The position numbers were made by a program, and so were the translations under genes. From assembly GCA_001972305.1 (NCBI GenBank), contig BDDD01000349.1:124001-188000 (forward strand): 64,000 nucleotides of DNA, written 5' to 3'. The notes under the pieces are model-generated. The model was not told the origin of the DNA. It worked only from the letters and a program-made list of their open reading frames with translations, and made no database searches. The DNA comes from Cephalotus follicularis. Taxonomy: Eukaryota; Streptophyta; Magnoliopsida; Oxalidales; Cephalotaceae. Within the stretch, counting starts at the first letter, position 1, and every line of letters starts with the position of its first letter. Of the stretch, positions 20,999 through 33,521 are shown piece by piece.

Positions 20999-22075
20999 CT
21001 ATCTCATGTTCAGTGTATCTTGACAAAACAGATACCTCAAGATTTGATGATCGGTAAAGATCTCAAACTCTGCCCCATAAAGGTAGTGCCTCCACTTTTG
21101 AAGGGCGAAGATAATAGCTGCAAGCTCAAGGTCATGAGTCGGGTAGTTTTCTTCATACGGTTTTAGCTTCCTCAAGGAGTATGCAATCACTCTGCCTCGC
21201 TGCATCAATACACAGCCAAAATCCTTACCTGATGCATCACTATACACTGCAAAGCCCTCATTATCATCAGGTAATGCCAAGACAGGAACGAAAACTAACC
21301 GGTCCTTCAGCTCACAAAAACTAGCCTCACAGTCTTCGTCCCAGACAAAAAGAGTCTTCTTCTGGGTCAGTCTGGTCAAGGGTTCAGCTATCCTTGAAAA
21401 ATTCTGAATAAACCTCCGGTAATACCCCGCCAAACCAAGGAAACTGTGCACTTCCGTCACATTCTTCGGTTGTGGCCAGTCTCTCACTACTTCAGTCTTT
21501 GACGGATCCACCATCAAGCCTTCTGCAGATACTATATGACCGAGAAAGATCACATGGTCAAGCCAGAACTCACATTTGCCAAACTTGGCGTACAACCGGT
21601 GCTCTCTAAGAACCTGCAATACCATCCTCAGATGCCGAGTGTGCTCCTCCTCACTCCTCGAATATACCAGTATATCATCAATGAATACCACGACAAACTG
21701 GTCCAAGTACGGTCGAAATACGTCATTCATCAATGACATAAAAGCTGTCGGTGCATTGGTAACACCGAATGGCATCACCAAGAACTCGTAGTGACCATAC
21801 AGTGTCTGGATGGCAGTCTTCTAAATGTCTCCTTCCCTCACTCTTAACTGGTGGTAACCCGATCTCAAATCGAGCTTAGAAAACACCCTCGATCCTTGCA
21901 ACTGATCAAACAAATCCTTAATGTGGGGTAAAGGATACTTGTTCTTGATAGTTTCTTTGTTCAACATTCGATAGTCAATACAGAGCCTCATCGACCCATC
22001 CTTCTTCTTGACGAACAGTACCGGTGCACCCCATGGAGAAACACTGGGTCTTACAAAACCTTTATCAATCAGGTC
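20999..22075 (-). pseudogene. Tekay copy A reverse transcriptase and RNase H, broken
   Basis: RT fingers lie near 21830-22070 ([27 protein letters not shown]), then [17 protein letters not shown] and the catalytic FIDD ([18 protein letters not shown]), then [11 protein letters not shown] and [12 protein letters not shown]. RNase H follows ([31 protein letters not shown]). An in-frame TAG at 21821-21823, just after REGDI, is shared with copy B. Further stops are TAA at 22076-22078 and TAG at 20999-21001, where copy B has glutamine codons. Confidence 0.9.
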
Positions 22076-23928
22076 TTATAACTGTAGCTTCAGCTCTCGC
22101 AACTCAGCCGGAGCCATCCGATAGGGTGATTTAGAGATAGGATCCATTCCAAGAAGAAGATCAATAACGAGCTCCATACTCCTCTTGGGTGGTAAGGATC
22201 CCAAGTCATCAGGAAACACATCTGGAAATTCGCACACAACTGGAATTTCCTCCAAGCTCACGCCTTTCTCCTTCCTTCGATCAATAACATAGGCCAAATA
22301 TCCCTCGCATCCCTTCTCCAGGTATCTCGATGCTTGGATAAAGGATATGATCGGTGTTGAGAATCCCTGGTCTCCCTTGAACTGAAAAGTCGTTCCATCG
22401 GGCAGACAAAAATCCACAGTCTTATGGTAGCAATCCATACGAGCACGGTGTGCCGATAGCCAATCCATCCCCAATATCACATCGAAGTCACGGATAGGCA
22501 GTACAATCAAATCTGCATACAAAGGAATGCCTGCCATAGACATCTCACAACCTCTATATACCGAATCAGTATACATAGAAGTCCCAGTCGGTGTGCTCAC
22601 ATCAAGTATATAAGACATGCAGTCAGGGGTGACATCTAAGCAAGATGCAAAATGTGCAAATATAAAGGAATGTGATGCTCCAGAATCCATCAGTACTCTA
22701 GCAGAATAACCATATATATACAGAGTACCTCCAACAACAGAAGTCGACTCTGGAACCTCAGTCTGAGCAAGTACAAAAATTCTACCTTTTGCGATGCCCT
22801 TACCGGTATCCCTCCTCTGTGATGGTCCCGCAGCCACACAACTGCTGCTCCCCAGCCCAGTAGGCGCTGTAGCAGAACTCTTTGGGCAGTCCTTCACTGA
22901 ATGACCCGGTGCCCCGTACCTCAAACACCAGCCATTGAACTTCCAGCAATCTTTTTGTTGGTGGCCGGTACGACCACCGTAGAAGCATCCTCCAGATATA
23001 GCATTACTCCCCTGGCTGGGAGTACCCTGTGAAGCTGTTTGCTGAGACTTGTTCTTCGATGACTTCGTCGGAGAACCACAATCTTTCCACTTTGACAATG
23101 CCGGTCGGGACTGTGTAGGACTCTGTTTACTCTCCTTTGGGCAAGCTCTCTCAGCCCAGTCCTCACTGGATATCGTCTCCAATAGTCTAGTTTCTGAGCA
23201 ACCTCCACATAAGTCCTCAGCTCCATGGCTCTAATACTTGACCGAAGATCCGGTCGCAACCCTCTCAAGAACCCCCACATCTTTTTCACTTCATCAGCTA
23301 CCAGATAAGGTGAATGCCTGGCCAACTCCATGAATCTTGCTTGATATTCAGCAATAGTCATCTCTCCCTGCCGTAACTCCAAGAGCTCAGTCTCTCGTCG
23401 TTCTTACTCAATATACGGAACATAAGTCTCCAAGAACTCAGTCTGGAATCTGTCCCAAGTACTGTCTAGTCCCTGTGATTCCCACTTTGCGCTAACCATT
23501 TCCCACCAATGAGTGGCCTCACCCCATAGGCGGTACACAGCAAATTTCAGCTTTTGAGCATCAGTACAGTCCATCACTTCAAAGATCTTTTCCAAGTCTT
23601 GCAACCATCTTTCAGCGATAGTAGCATCAAGATCTCCCTTGAAGCTGGGTGGATTCAGCCTCATGAACTTCTCAATATCTCTCCCAAAACTATCCTCTCC
23701 CGGGCAGTGGCCAGGAGCCCTATGTTGCGGTCGAGCTTAAGCGTGGTACTAGCGTATCTCCTCCGTACTAGCCCTATTAAAGGCCATCTGTTGCTGAAAA
23801 CCGTCTGTAATCCGAGCCATCGGATCTTTGTCATCTTCGGTAATGTTCATCCCTTGCGAAACATTAGCTTCTTCCGGGGCATTAGCTCCAACGGCTCTAG
23901 CCCTAGCACGTGTTCTCCTTCGGTCCAT
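22076..23928 (-). pseudogene. Tekay copy A gag and protease, broken
   Basis: Gag starts at ATG 23928 (MDRRRTRARARAVGANAP). The core has PPSFKGDLDATIAERWLQDL, VYRLWGEATHWWEM and MELRQGEMTIAEYQARFM. Two zinc knuckles are degenerate: [14 protein letters not shown] and [14 protein letters not shown] each lack one cysteine. Protease follows with [11 protein letters not shown] and [13 protein letters not shown]. Stops at 23749-23751 (shared with copy B) and 23404-23406 (CAA to TAA fits), and a 1-nt loss near 23190, break the frame. Confidence 0.88.
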
Positions 23929-24021
23929 TTTCCTATAAGAATATTGACGGTCAGTCACGACTTTAGGAAAACAATTCATTAATTTCCAAGGAAAGTATCC
24001 TAGCTAAGCATATATGGAATA

Positions 24022-24034
24022 TGCTCTGATACCA
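24022..24034 (-). other. Primer-binding site, Tekay copy A (tRNA-iMet)
   Basis: On + tgctctgatacca, giving TGGTATCAGAGCA on the coding strand, 4 nt from the LTR-b terminus. It is complementary to the initiator tRNA-Met 3' end. Confidence 0.9.
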
Positions 24035-24038
24035 CTGT

Positions 24039-26396
24039 TGTCACACCCCGTTTAAGAGAAACGCAACATTAAAGCGGTAAAGGCAATTAACATATAAAAT
24101 ACAGCTCATGCAAAAACCATAAAATTTAAAACTTTTCCAAGGTACAACAGTTGCGGAAGCATAACCGAACATAAGCTGTAACTCGTAACGTATATATGCA
24201 AATATATATATATATATATACTTATATATATATATATATACTTATAACGGTACAGTAAAATATCAGTGGGGCATATATATATATATATGTGAGATATATG
24301 TATGCAACAACAGTATAGTAGTAACCCGGCCAGGGCTACATCAACAAACACAGTAATGTCCGTGAAGGACTAAACAGTCAGTACAGTATGTCCGCATAGG
24401 ACCACAACAATAGTCAGTATGTATAACACCGCCAACTACTGGCCCCACGCTACACTCCCACTCCGGTCCCCACTTCGTGCAACCGAGCGAGGCAACCGTA
24501 CAGTGAGTCACCTAGCCATGCTCCTGACCCCTAGGTGCAACCCTACCACTAGTCGTCACTGGCAGCCTCCGCCATGCAACTAGTAGCTCAAACGCAAACA
24601 CATAGCAATTCACAGAGCAAACAGTGAATTCCAACAGTAACAGTACAGTAAACAGTAATGATCGTTTAGATCGACGACAGACAGTTGTTTTCCAAAATGT
24701 TTCCAAAAGTGACAACATTTGAAAATAGACATTTTCAGTAGAAAATATCAATAGACAGTTTCATTAGTGTAAATTGTTATCAGTTTGGTCGAAAATACGT
24801 TATTTAACCTATACATATTTTCATACTCAAAATATCATATTCCGAGTTCATATATGCATTTCTAAATATCAATACTTTAGAAATCATAAACAATTCACAA
24901 ACAATATACAACCAGGTAGTAATCAGTGCAAATGCAATGCATACAAATGCTCAAATGCACCCTAACAGGAATCGGGATTGTTTCACATCGTTTTTAGGCA
25001 AACAGCAGTCCAACCAGTCGGCTGGAATCCTCACCAGTCGACTGTTTCTGGGTCGAGCAGTATGAGTAGTCGACTGGTTCCTTCTACCAATCGACTATCC
25101 ATTAGGCAGTCGGCTGTTGTACCTCAACAGTCGACTGTTCCAGTACTCATACACGAGAAAATGCCCATATTTCCATCTTCTGGGAAGTAGGAAGTATGAG
25201 TACCCAACTGCTTTCCATTGGCAGTCGACTGGTATAAATGAGTAGTCGACTGTCTTGCTTCGACAGTCGGCTGCTCTGCAGTCCAGTAGCATGCAAATCG
25301 ATCTAACCACTCCAACAATTCACGGTAAGCAGCTAACTTAAGTTCAGGGACAGGAAATACAACTACAGTTGTCATATCACTCATATAACAGTTTATCCAA
25401 CATTCATTTCATCATGCAAACCAAGCCATACAAGGTTTAACATGCATGCACAATGACCACATTGATTCTCAGTAACAAGCATAACAGCTCTTAAAACAGT
25501 AACAATTACGTCCTAAAACCAGTAGTTACAACTCATAGAACCAGGCATTGCAATTCATGGAACAAGCATTAAGTTTACCTCAAAATGCCATTACATCTTC
25601 CCCTACCTTTGATTCCAAGTTAGGAATCTGTAAGTCCACCTCTTTTCGTTCCAATCAGTGGCCTTTCGAGCTCCCCAGAAGCTCCAGCTCCAATCCCAGC
25701 AGCTCCAAGAACAGCTCCCTCTTTGAGCTCCAAGCCTCAACATTGGACAAACACTCTCTTTTGACTCTTTTCTTTGTGGTTTCTCTCTACTGTCTCTGTG
25801 ATTCTCAAACTTAACAGTACCAGGACGAGAGAGGATGAGTGGAGTGTTTTTATGCAGAGGCTTTCCTCTCTTCTTCTTCCTTCCCTCCTCACATGGAACT
25901 AAATGCCACACACTCCCATTCAATAAGCATGCACACACTCACAGGCCTGATTCTCTCTGCCATATGAAGTCTGCATGATTCCCAGGTGTCCCTTACACTA
26001 TCTCCTTCGGCTGCATGGAGTACATATGGTGCCCACATCCTTCTTTCGGTGGTAACATGTGATTTCAGTCACATGCAACAAACAGGGCATGATCCAGTCG
26101 GCTGCCTTTCCCTCGACAGTCGGCTATTCGCCTGGCAGTCTGTTGCCAAGTGTCACGATAGTTGGCCAGTCGACTGGTTCATCCCACCAGTCGGATGCCC
26201 CCATATGCAGCCATCAAGTCGGCTGGTCCTACATACCAGTCGACTGCCCCTGCAATTTTACCAAGCAATCACACTTGAAAGTATATAATTGATTTAAGGG
26301 CAACACTATCTAATTGGAAAACCATCACTTTATTAATTCCACAATAAAGTACATTTACATTGTGAAATACAATACATAAAAATCTTGGGCGTTACA
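24039..26396 (-). repeat. Tekay tandem LTR-b (shared middle LTR)
   Basis: 2358 bp. It lacks a segment after gtaactcgtaacgt (about 24190) that is present in LTR-a and LTR-c, replaced by (TA)n runs. It carries the main cluster of (C/A)AGTC(G)(A/G)CTG palindromic motifs at 25010-25290 and 26090-26250. Confidence 0.9.
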
Positions 26397-26416
26397 TCCA
26401 CCCCTCCTTCAAGGAA
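26397..26416 (-). other. Polypurine tract, Tekay copy B
   Basis: The same pyrimidine run on + (tccacccctccttcaagg) as at 19321, adjoining LTR-b. Confidence 0.8.
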
Positions 26417-26441
26417 TTTCGTCCTCGAAATTAAAACAAAT

Positions 26442-27869
26442 CTAGAACAAGTGCGGGTAGCATTCTCGGATGTCCTCCTCACGCTCCCAAGTTGCCTCAT
26501 CAGGTTTGTGAAACTGCCATTGAACCTTGACCATATAGATGGTTCGGTTCCTCAAGATCTGCGTCTTCCGATCAAGAATCCGCACAGGCAATTCCTCACA
26601 AGATAGATCATCCTGTACCGGAACAGTATCATAGTCCAGGACATGTGACGGGTCTGGGATATATCTCCTCAGCATAGATATGTGGAAGACGTCGTGCACG
26701 TTTGACAGTGCAGGAGGTAAGGCAAGCTGATAAGCTACCTCCCTGACTCTCTCCAAAATCTCAAAAGGACCAATGTAGCGCGGAGCTAATTTGCCCTTCT
26801 TTCCGAACCTTTCCACACCCTTCCACGGCGAAACCTTAAAGAACACATGATCGCCCACACTGAAGGTTAAGGGCCTTCTCTTGACAATGTCCGTATAGCT
26901 CTTCTGCCGACTCTAAGCAGCAAGCAGCTTCTTCTTGATCGTCCCGATCTTTTTGGAAGTTTCCTCCACCAACTCAGTCCCGAGTAAAGGTCGCTCCCCG
27001 ACCTCATCCCAACACACAGGGGATCTGAACTTCCTCCCATACAGTGCCTTAAACGGTGCCATGCCGATACTAGAGTGATAGTTGTTATTGTAAGAAAACT
27101 CTATCAGAGGGATGTGATCCTCCCAAGTACCAGCAAAATCAATAATGCAAGCCCGTAGCATATCCTCCAAGGTCTGGATGGTACGCTCAGACTGCCCATC
27201 GGTCTGAGGGTGACAGGCAGTACTCAGGTTCGCTTCGTCCCGAACGCTGTTTGAAACCTCTTCCAGAAGTTGGAAGTGAAGATGGCATCTCTGTCGCATA
27301 CAATACTGACTGGAACACTGTGTAATCTCACTATCTCCTTCACATATAAACGAGCTAGCTTGCTCGCAGGATCAGTAACATGTGTAGGCAGAATGTGCGT
27401 TTATTTGGTTAGTCTATCCACGATGACCCACACAGCATTATGACGGTTTTGAGGTAGAGGAAAACCCAAAACGAAATCCATCGTAACATGTTCCCACTTC
27501 CATTCTGGAATGGGCAAAGGTTGCAGCAAACATTCCCGGTCTCTGGTGCTCAGCGTTAACTGTCTGGCAAGTCAAACACCTCGCCACATACCCAGTGATC
27601 TCCCGCTTCATGTCGGGCCACCAGTAACACTTCTTCATGTCTTGATACATTTTTGTGCTACCCGAATGAATACTGTACAGGGATTTATGAGCCCCGCGGA
27701 GTAGCTCATCCTTCAGTCTCCTTTCATTCGGAAGACATACACGTCCCCGATATCTCATAATACCGTCTTCGTGCACTCTAAAATCAGACTCTGAATCCAG
27801 ATTCTCTCGAATCCGCTGTAATTCAGGATCATATGGTTGTGCATCTTTGATGTGATACAGTAACACTGG
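26442..27869 (-). pseudogene. Tekay copy B integrase and chromodomain, broken
   Basis: Same domain order as copy A. The chromodomain-like end reads VQWQFHKPDEATWEREEDI. Defects: 1-nt insertion near 27533, shared with copy A; TAA near 27393 where copy A has serine (TCA); 1-nt deletion near 27231 (copy A has gttcagctt, copy B gttcgctt); TAG at 26913-26915. Catalytic neighbourhoods (HPQTDGQSERT) are recognisable. Confidence 0.9.
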
Positions 27870-28895
27870 TTATACCCGCATGTCAGCCACAAAAATCCCC
27901 GGTGACTGATTGAATGGAGACCACTCTTGGAAGTCTTCCAACATCTTCCATTGCGACACCATCGCACTAGCAAGCATAGCCTTGTGACTCAAGGCATCAA
28001 CAACCACATTCGCTTTCCCCGGGTGATATTGGACACTACAATCATAATCATTGAAGAATTCTACCCACCTGCGCTGTCTCATGTTCAGTGTATCTTGACA
28101 AAACAGATACCTCAAGCTTTGATGATCGGTAAAGATCTCAAACTTTGCCCCATAAAGGTAGTGCCTCCACTTTTGAAGGGCGAAGCTAATAGCCGCAAGC
28201 TCAAGGTCATGAGTCGGGTAGTTTTCTTCATACGATTTTAGCTTCCTCAAGGAGTATGCAATCACTCTGCCTCGCTGCATCAATACACAACCCAAATCCT
28301 TACCTGATGCATCACTATACACTGCAAAGCCCTCATTACCATCAGGTAATGCCAAGACAGGAACGGAAACCAACCGGTCCTTCAGCTCACAAAAACTAGC
28401 CTCACAGTCTTCATCCCAGACAAAAAGAGTCTTCTTCCGGGTCAGTCTGGTCAAGGGTTCAGCTATCCTTGAAAAATTCTGAATAAACCTCCGGTAATAC
28501 CCCCCCAAACCAAGGAACCTGCGCACTTCCGTCACATTCTTCGGTTGTGGCCAGTCTCTCACTACTTCAGTCTTTGACGGATCCACCGTCAAGCCTTCTC
28601 CAGATACTATGTGACCGAGAAAGATCACATGGTCAAGCCAGAACTCACCTTTGCCAAACTTGGCGTACAACCGGTGCTCTCTAAGAACCTGCAATACCAT
28701 CCTCAGATGCCGAGTGTGCTCCTCCTCACTCCTCGAATATACCAGTATATCATCAATGAATACCACGACAAACTGGTCCAAGTACAATCGAAATACGTCA
28801 TTCATCAATGACATAAAAGCTTTCGGTGCATTGGTAACACCGAATGGCATCACCAAGAACTCGTAGTGACCATACCGTGTCCGGAAGGCAGTCTT
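27870..28895 (-). pseudogene. Tekay copy B reverse transcriptase and RNase H
   Basis: A 328-codon open stretch (28856-27870) with [65 protein letters not shown] and [13 protein letters not shown]. It is bounded upstream by the shared TAG at 28896-28898 and downstream by TAA at 27870-27872, where copy A has CAA. One residue in the usual LAGYYR motif is changed to LGGYYR. Confidence 0.9.
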
Positions 28896-31005
28896 CTAAA
28901 TGTCTCCTTCCCTCACTCTCAACTGGTGGTAACCCGATATCAAATCGAGCTTAGAAAACACCCTTGATCCTTGCAACTGATCAAACAAATCCTCAATGTG
29001 GGGTAAAGGATACTTGTTCTTGATAGTTTCTTTTTTCAACATTCGATAGTCGATGCAGAGCCTCATCGACCCATCCTTCTTCTTGACGAACAGTACCGCT
29101 GCACCCCATGGAGAAACACTGGGTCTTACAAAACCTTTATCAATCAGGTCTTGTAACTGTAGCTTCAGCTCTCGCAACTCAGCCGGAGCCATCCGATAGG
29201 GTGATTTAGAGATAGGAGCCGTTCCAGGAACAAGATCAATAACGAACTCCATACTCCTCTTGGGTGGTAAGGATCCCAAGTCGTCAGGAAACACATCTGG
29301 AAATTCGCACACAACTAGAAATTCCTCCAAGCTCACGCCTTTCTCCTTCCTTCGATCAATAACATAGGCCAAATATCCCTCGCATCCCTTCTCCAGGTAT
29401 CTCGATGCTCGGATAAAAGATATGATCGGTGTTGAGAATCCCTTGTCTCCCTTGAACTGAAAAGTCGTTCTGTCGGGCAGACAAAAATCCACAGTCTTAT
29501 GGTAGCAATCCATACGAGCACGGTGTGCCGATAGCCAATCCATCCCCAATATCACATCGAAGTCATGGATAGGCAGTACAATCAAATCTGCATAAAAAGG
29601 AATGCCTGCCATAGACATCTCACAACAACTATATACCGAGTCAGTATACATAGAAGTCCCAATCGGTGTACTCACATCAAGTATATAAGACAAACAGTCA
29701 GGGGTGACATCTAAGCAAGATGCAAAATGTGCAGATATAAAGGAATGTGATGCTCCAGAATCCATCAGTACTCTAGCAGAATAACCATATATATACAGAG
29801 TACCTCCAACAACAGAAGTCGACTCTGGAACCTCAGTCTGAGCAAGTACAAAAATTCTACCTTTTGGGATGCCCTTGCCTGTATCCCTCCTCTGTGATGG
29901 TCCCGCAGCCGCACCACTGCTGCTCCCTGGCCCAGTAGGCGCTGTAGCAGAACTCTTTGGGCAGTCCTTCACTGAATGACCCGGTGCCCCGTACCTCAAA
30001 CACCAGCCATTGAACTTCCAGCAATCTTTTTGTTGGTGGCCGGTACGACCACCGTAGAAGAATCCTCCAGATCTAGCATTACTCCCCTGGCTGGGAGTAC
30101 CCTGTGAAGCTGTTTGTTTAGACTTGTTCTTCGACGACCTCGTCGGAGAACCACCATCTTTCCACTTTGATGTTGCCGGTCGAGACTGTGTAGGACTCTG
30201 TTTACTCTCCTTTGCGCGAGCTCTCTCAGCCCCGTCCTCACTGGATATCGTCTCCAATAGTCTAGCTTTCTGAGCAACCTCCACATAAGTTCTCAGCTCC
30301 ATGGCTCACATCCTTGACCGAAGATCCGGTCGCAACCCTCTCAAGAACCTTCGTATATTTTTTTGCTTCGTCAGCTACCAGATAAGGTGAATGCCTGGCC
30401 AACTCCATGAATCTTGCTTGATATTCAGCAATAGTCATCTCTCCCTGTCGTAACTCCAAGAGCTCAGTCTCTCGTCGCTCTTGCTCAATATACGGAACAT
30501 TAGTCTCCAAGAACTCAGTCTGGAATCTGTCCCAAGTACTGTCCAGTCCCTGTGATTCCCACTTTGCCCTAACCATTTCCCACCAATGAGTGGCCTCACC
30601 CCATAGGCGGTACACAGCAAATTTCAGCTTCTGAGCATCAGTACAGTCCATCACTTCAAAGATCTTTTCCAAGTCTTGCAACCACCTTTCAGCGATAGTA
30701 GCATCAAGCTCTCCCTTGAAGCTGGGTGTATTCAACCTCATGAACTTCTCAATATCTCTCCCAAAACTATCCTCTCCTGGGCAGTGGCCAGGAGCCCTAT
30801 GTTGCGGTCGAGCTTGCGCGTGGTACTAGCGCATCTCCTCCGCACTAGCCCTGTTAAAGGCCATCTGTTGCTGAAAATAGTCTGTAATCTGAGCCATCGG
30901 ATCTTTGTCATCTTGGGGAATGTTCATCCCTTGCGGAACATTATCTTCTTTTGGGGCATTAGCTCCAACGGCTCTAGCCCTAGCACGTGTTCTCCTTCGG
31001 TCCAT
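28896..31005 (-). pseudogene. Tekay copy B gag, protease and RT start, broken
   Basis: ATG at 31005 (MDRRRTRARARAVGANAP). TAG at 30826-30828 is shared with copy A. The gag core is at 30741-30262, then a frameshift near 30310-30360. From 30302 a 468-codon stretch carries two zinc knuckles each missing a cysteine (CFYG-type and CLRYGAPGH), protease [24 protein letters not shown] and RT up to [12 protein letters not shown] before the shared TAG. The same degenerate knuckles occur in copy A, so they predate the duplication. Confidence 0.88.
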
Positions 31006-31098
31006 TTTCCTATAAGAAGATTGACGGTCAGTCACGACTTTAGGAAAACAATTCATTAATTTCCAAGGAAAGTATCCTAGCTAAGCATATATGGAATA

Positions 31099-31111
31099 TG
31101 CTCTCATACCA
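31099..31111 (-). other. Primer-binding site, Tekay copy B (mutated)
   Basis: On + tgctctcatacca, one base different from copy A (tgctctgatacca). The coding strand reads TGGTATGAGAGCA, a mismatch to tRNA-iMet. Confidence 0.85.
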
Positions 31112-31115
31112 CTGT

Positions 31116-33516
31116 TGTCACACCCCGTTTAAGACAAACGCAACATTAAAGCGGTAAAGGCAATTAACATATAAAATACAGCTCATGCAAAAACCATAAA
31201 ATTTTAAACTTTTCCAAGGTACAACAGTTGCGGAAGCATAACAGAACATAAGCTGTAACTCGTAACGTGCGTCCCATACCGCACGCTACCCAAATACAAG
31301 TCATCATAGTTAATCGCCCATAAAACAGAGCGTGAATTACAGTACAAGATTAAACTCCATCAGTAACAATACCATAACAACGGTACATCCAAAAACCATA
31401 ACCAACATAGGTTTAATACAAAGCAGGAGAATAAGCAAAATTAAGGACATCACAACTTGATCTTCTTCCATGTCAGTCCAACCGGTCCACTGCATCAATC
31501 TGTAAAGTAGGGGGTTAGCCATTGTCCTCACTCGGCTAAGTCATAAAAGTAACTCAGGATCAACATAATGCATGTCATGATATGAATGCATAAATGATGC
31601 AGTGCAGTGGAGACCCAGTTTATACATATATGAAAAAATATATATATACTTATAACGGTACAGTAAATACCACTACTCGTCGCTGGCAGCCTCCGCCATG
31701 CAACTAGTAGCTCAAACGCAAACACATAGCAATTCATAGAGCAAACAGTGAATTCAAACAGTAACAGTACAGTAAACAGTAATGATCGTTTAGATCGACG
31801 ACAGGCAGTTGTTTTCCAAAATGTTTCCAAAAGTGACAACATTTGAAAATAGACATTTTCAGTAGAAAATAGATCAATAGACTGTTTCAGTAGTGTAAAT
31901 TGTTATCAGTTCGGTCGAAAATACGTTATTTAACCTATACATATTTTCATACTTAAAATATCATATTCCGAGTTCATATATGCATTTCTAAATATCAATA
32001 CTTTAGAAATCATAAACAATTCACAAACAATATACAATCAGGCAGTAATCAGTGCAAATGCAATGCATACAACTGCTCAAATGTACCCTAATAGGAATCG
32101 GGATCGTTTCGCATCGTTTTTAGGCAAACAGCAGTCCAACCAGTCGGCTGGAATCCTCACCAGTCGACTGTTTCTGGGTCGAGCAGTATGAGTAGTCGAC
32201 TGCTTCCTTCTACCAATCGACTGTCCATTAGGCAGTCGGCTGTTGTTCCTCAACAGTCGACTGTTCCAATTCTCATACATGACAAAATGCCCAGATTTCC
32301 ATCTTCTGGGTTGTAGGAATTATGAGTAGCCGACTGCTTTCCATTGGCAGTCGACTAGTATCAATGAGTAGTCGACTGTCTTGCTTCGACAGTCGGCTGC
32401 TCTGTAGTCCAGTAGCATGCAAATCGATCTAACCACTCTAACAATTCATGGTAAGCAGCTAACTTAAGTTCAGGGACAGGAAATACAACTACAGTTGTCA
32501 TATCACTCATATAACAGTTTATCCAACATTCAATTCATCATGCAAACTAAGCCATACAAGGTTCAACATGCATGCACAATGACCACATTGATTCTCAGTA
32601 ACAAGCATAACAGCTCCTAAAACAGTAACAATTACGTCCTAAAACAAGTAGTTACAACTCACATAACTAGGCATTGCAATTCATGGAACATGCATTAACT
32701 CAAAATACCATTACAACTTCCCCTACCTTTGATTCCAAATTAGTAATCTGTAAGTCCACCTCTTTTCGTCCCAATCAGTGGCCTTTTGAGCACCCCAGAA
32801 GCTCCAGCTCCAATCCCAGCAGCTCCAAGAACAGCTCCCACTTTGAGCTCCAAGCCTCAACAATGGACAAACACTCTCTTTTCTCTCTTTTCTTTGTGGT
32901 TTCTCTCTACTCTCTCTATGATTCTCAAGCTTAACAGTACCAGGAAGAGAGAGGGTGAGTGGAGTGTTTTTATGCAGAGCCTTTCCTCTCTTCTTCTTCC
33001 TTCCCTCCTCACATGGCACTAAATGCCACACACTCCCATTCAATAAGAATGCACACACTCACAGGCCTAATTCTCTCTACCCTATGAAGTCTGCATGATT
33101 CCCAGGTGTCCCTTACACTCTCTCCTTCGGCTGCATGGAGTACAGATGGCGCCCACATCCTTCTTTCAGTGGTAACATGTGATTTCAGTCACATGCAACA
33201 AACGGGGCATGATCCAGTCGGCTGCCTTTCCCTCGGCAGTCGGCTGTTCGCCTGGCAGTCTGTTGCCAAGTGTCACGACAGTTGGCCAGTCGACTGGTTC
33301 ATCCCACCAGTCGGCTGCCCCCATATGCAGCCATCCAGTCGGCTGGTCCTACATACCGGTCGACTGCCCCAGCAATTTTACCAAGCAATCACACTTGAAA
33401 GTATATAATTTATTTAAGGGAAACGCTATCTAATTGGAAAACCATCACTTCATTAATTCCACAATAAAGTACATTTACATTGTGAAATACAATACATAAA
33501 AATCTTGGGCGTTACA
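31116..33516 (-). repeat. Tekay tandem LTR-c
   Basis: 2401 bp. It matches LTR-b but keeps the 31260-31620 segment missing there, and lacks about 0.3 kb at about 31665. CAGTCG(A/G)CTG motifs occur at 32135-32400 and 33215-33370. It ends gggcgttaca followed by ttggg. Confidence 0.9.
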
Positions 33517-33521
33517 TTGGG

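Larger units (their letters stand above)
17666..33516 (-). mobile_element. Tekay tandem: LTR-internal-LTR-internal-LTR
   Basis: Three LTRs (17666-19320, 24039-26396, 31116-33516) separate two about 4.7 kb internal regions, both minus strand. Outer flanks are taggg (17661-17665) and ttggg (33517-33521), a 5-bp duplication with one mismatch. The uninterrupted target is at 43937-43941. The middle LTR is shared. Both internal regions encode gag, protease, RT, RNase H, integrase and chromodomain of the Tekay lineage, and both are dead. They share several identical lesions. Confidence 0.9.

Noticed and set aside
25010-25290. CRISPR-like array of CAGTCGACTG words
   Set aside because: Short, degenerate, irregularly spaced motifs in a plant LTR; no repeat-spacer regularity and no cas genes.
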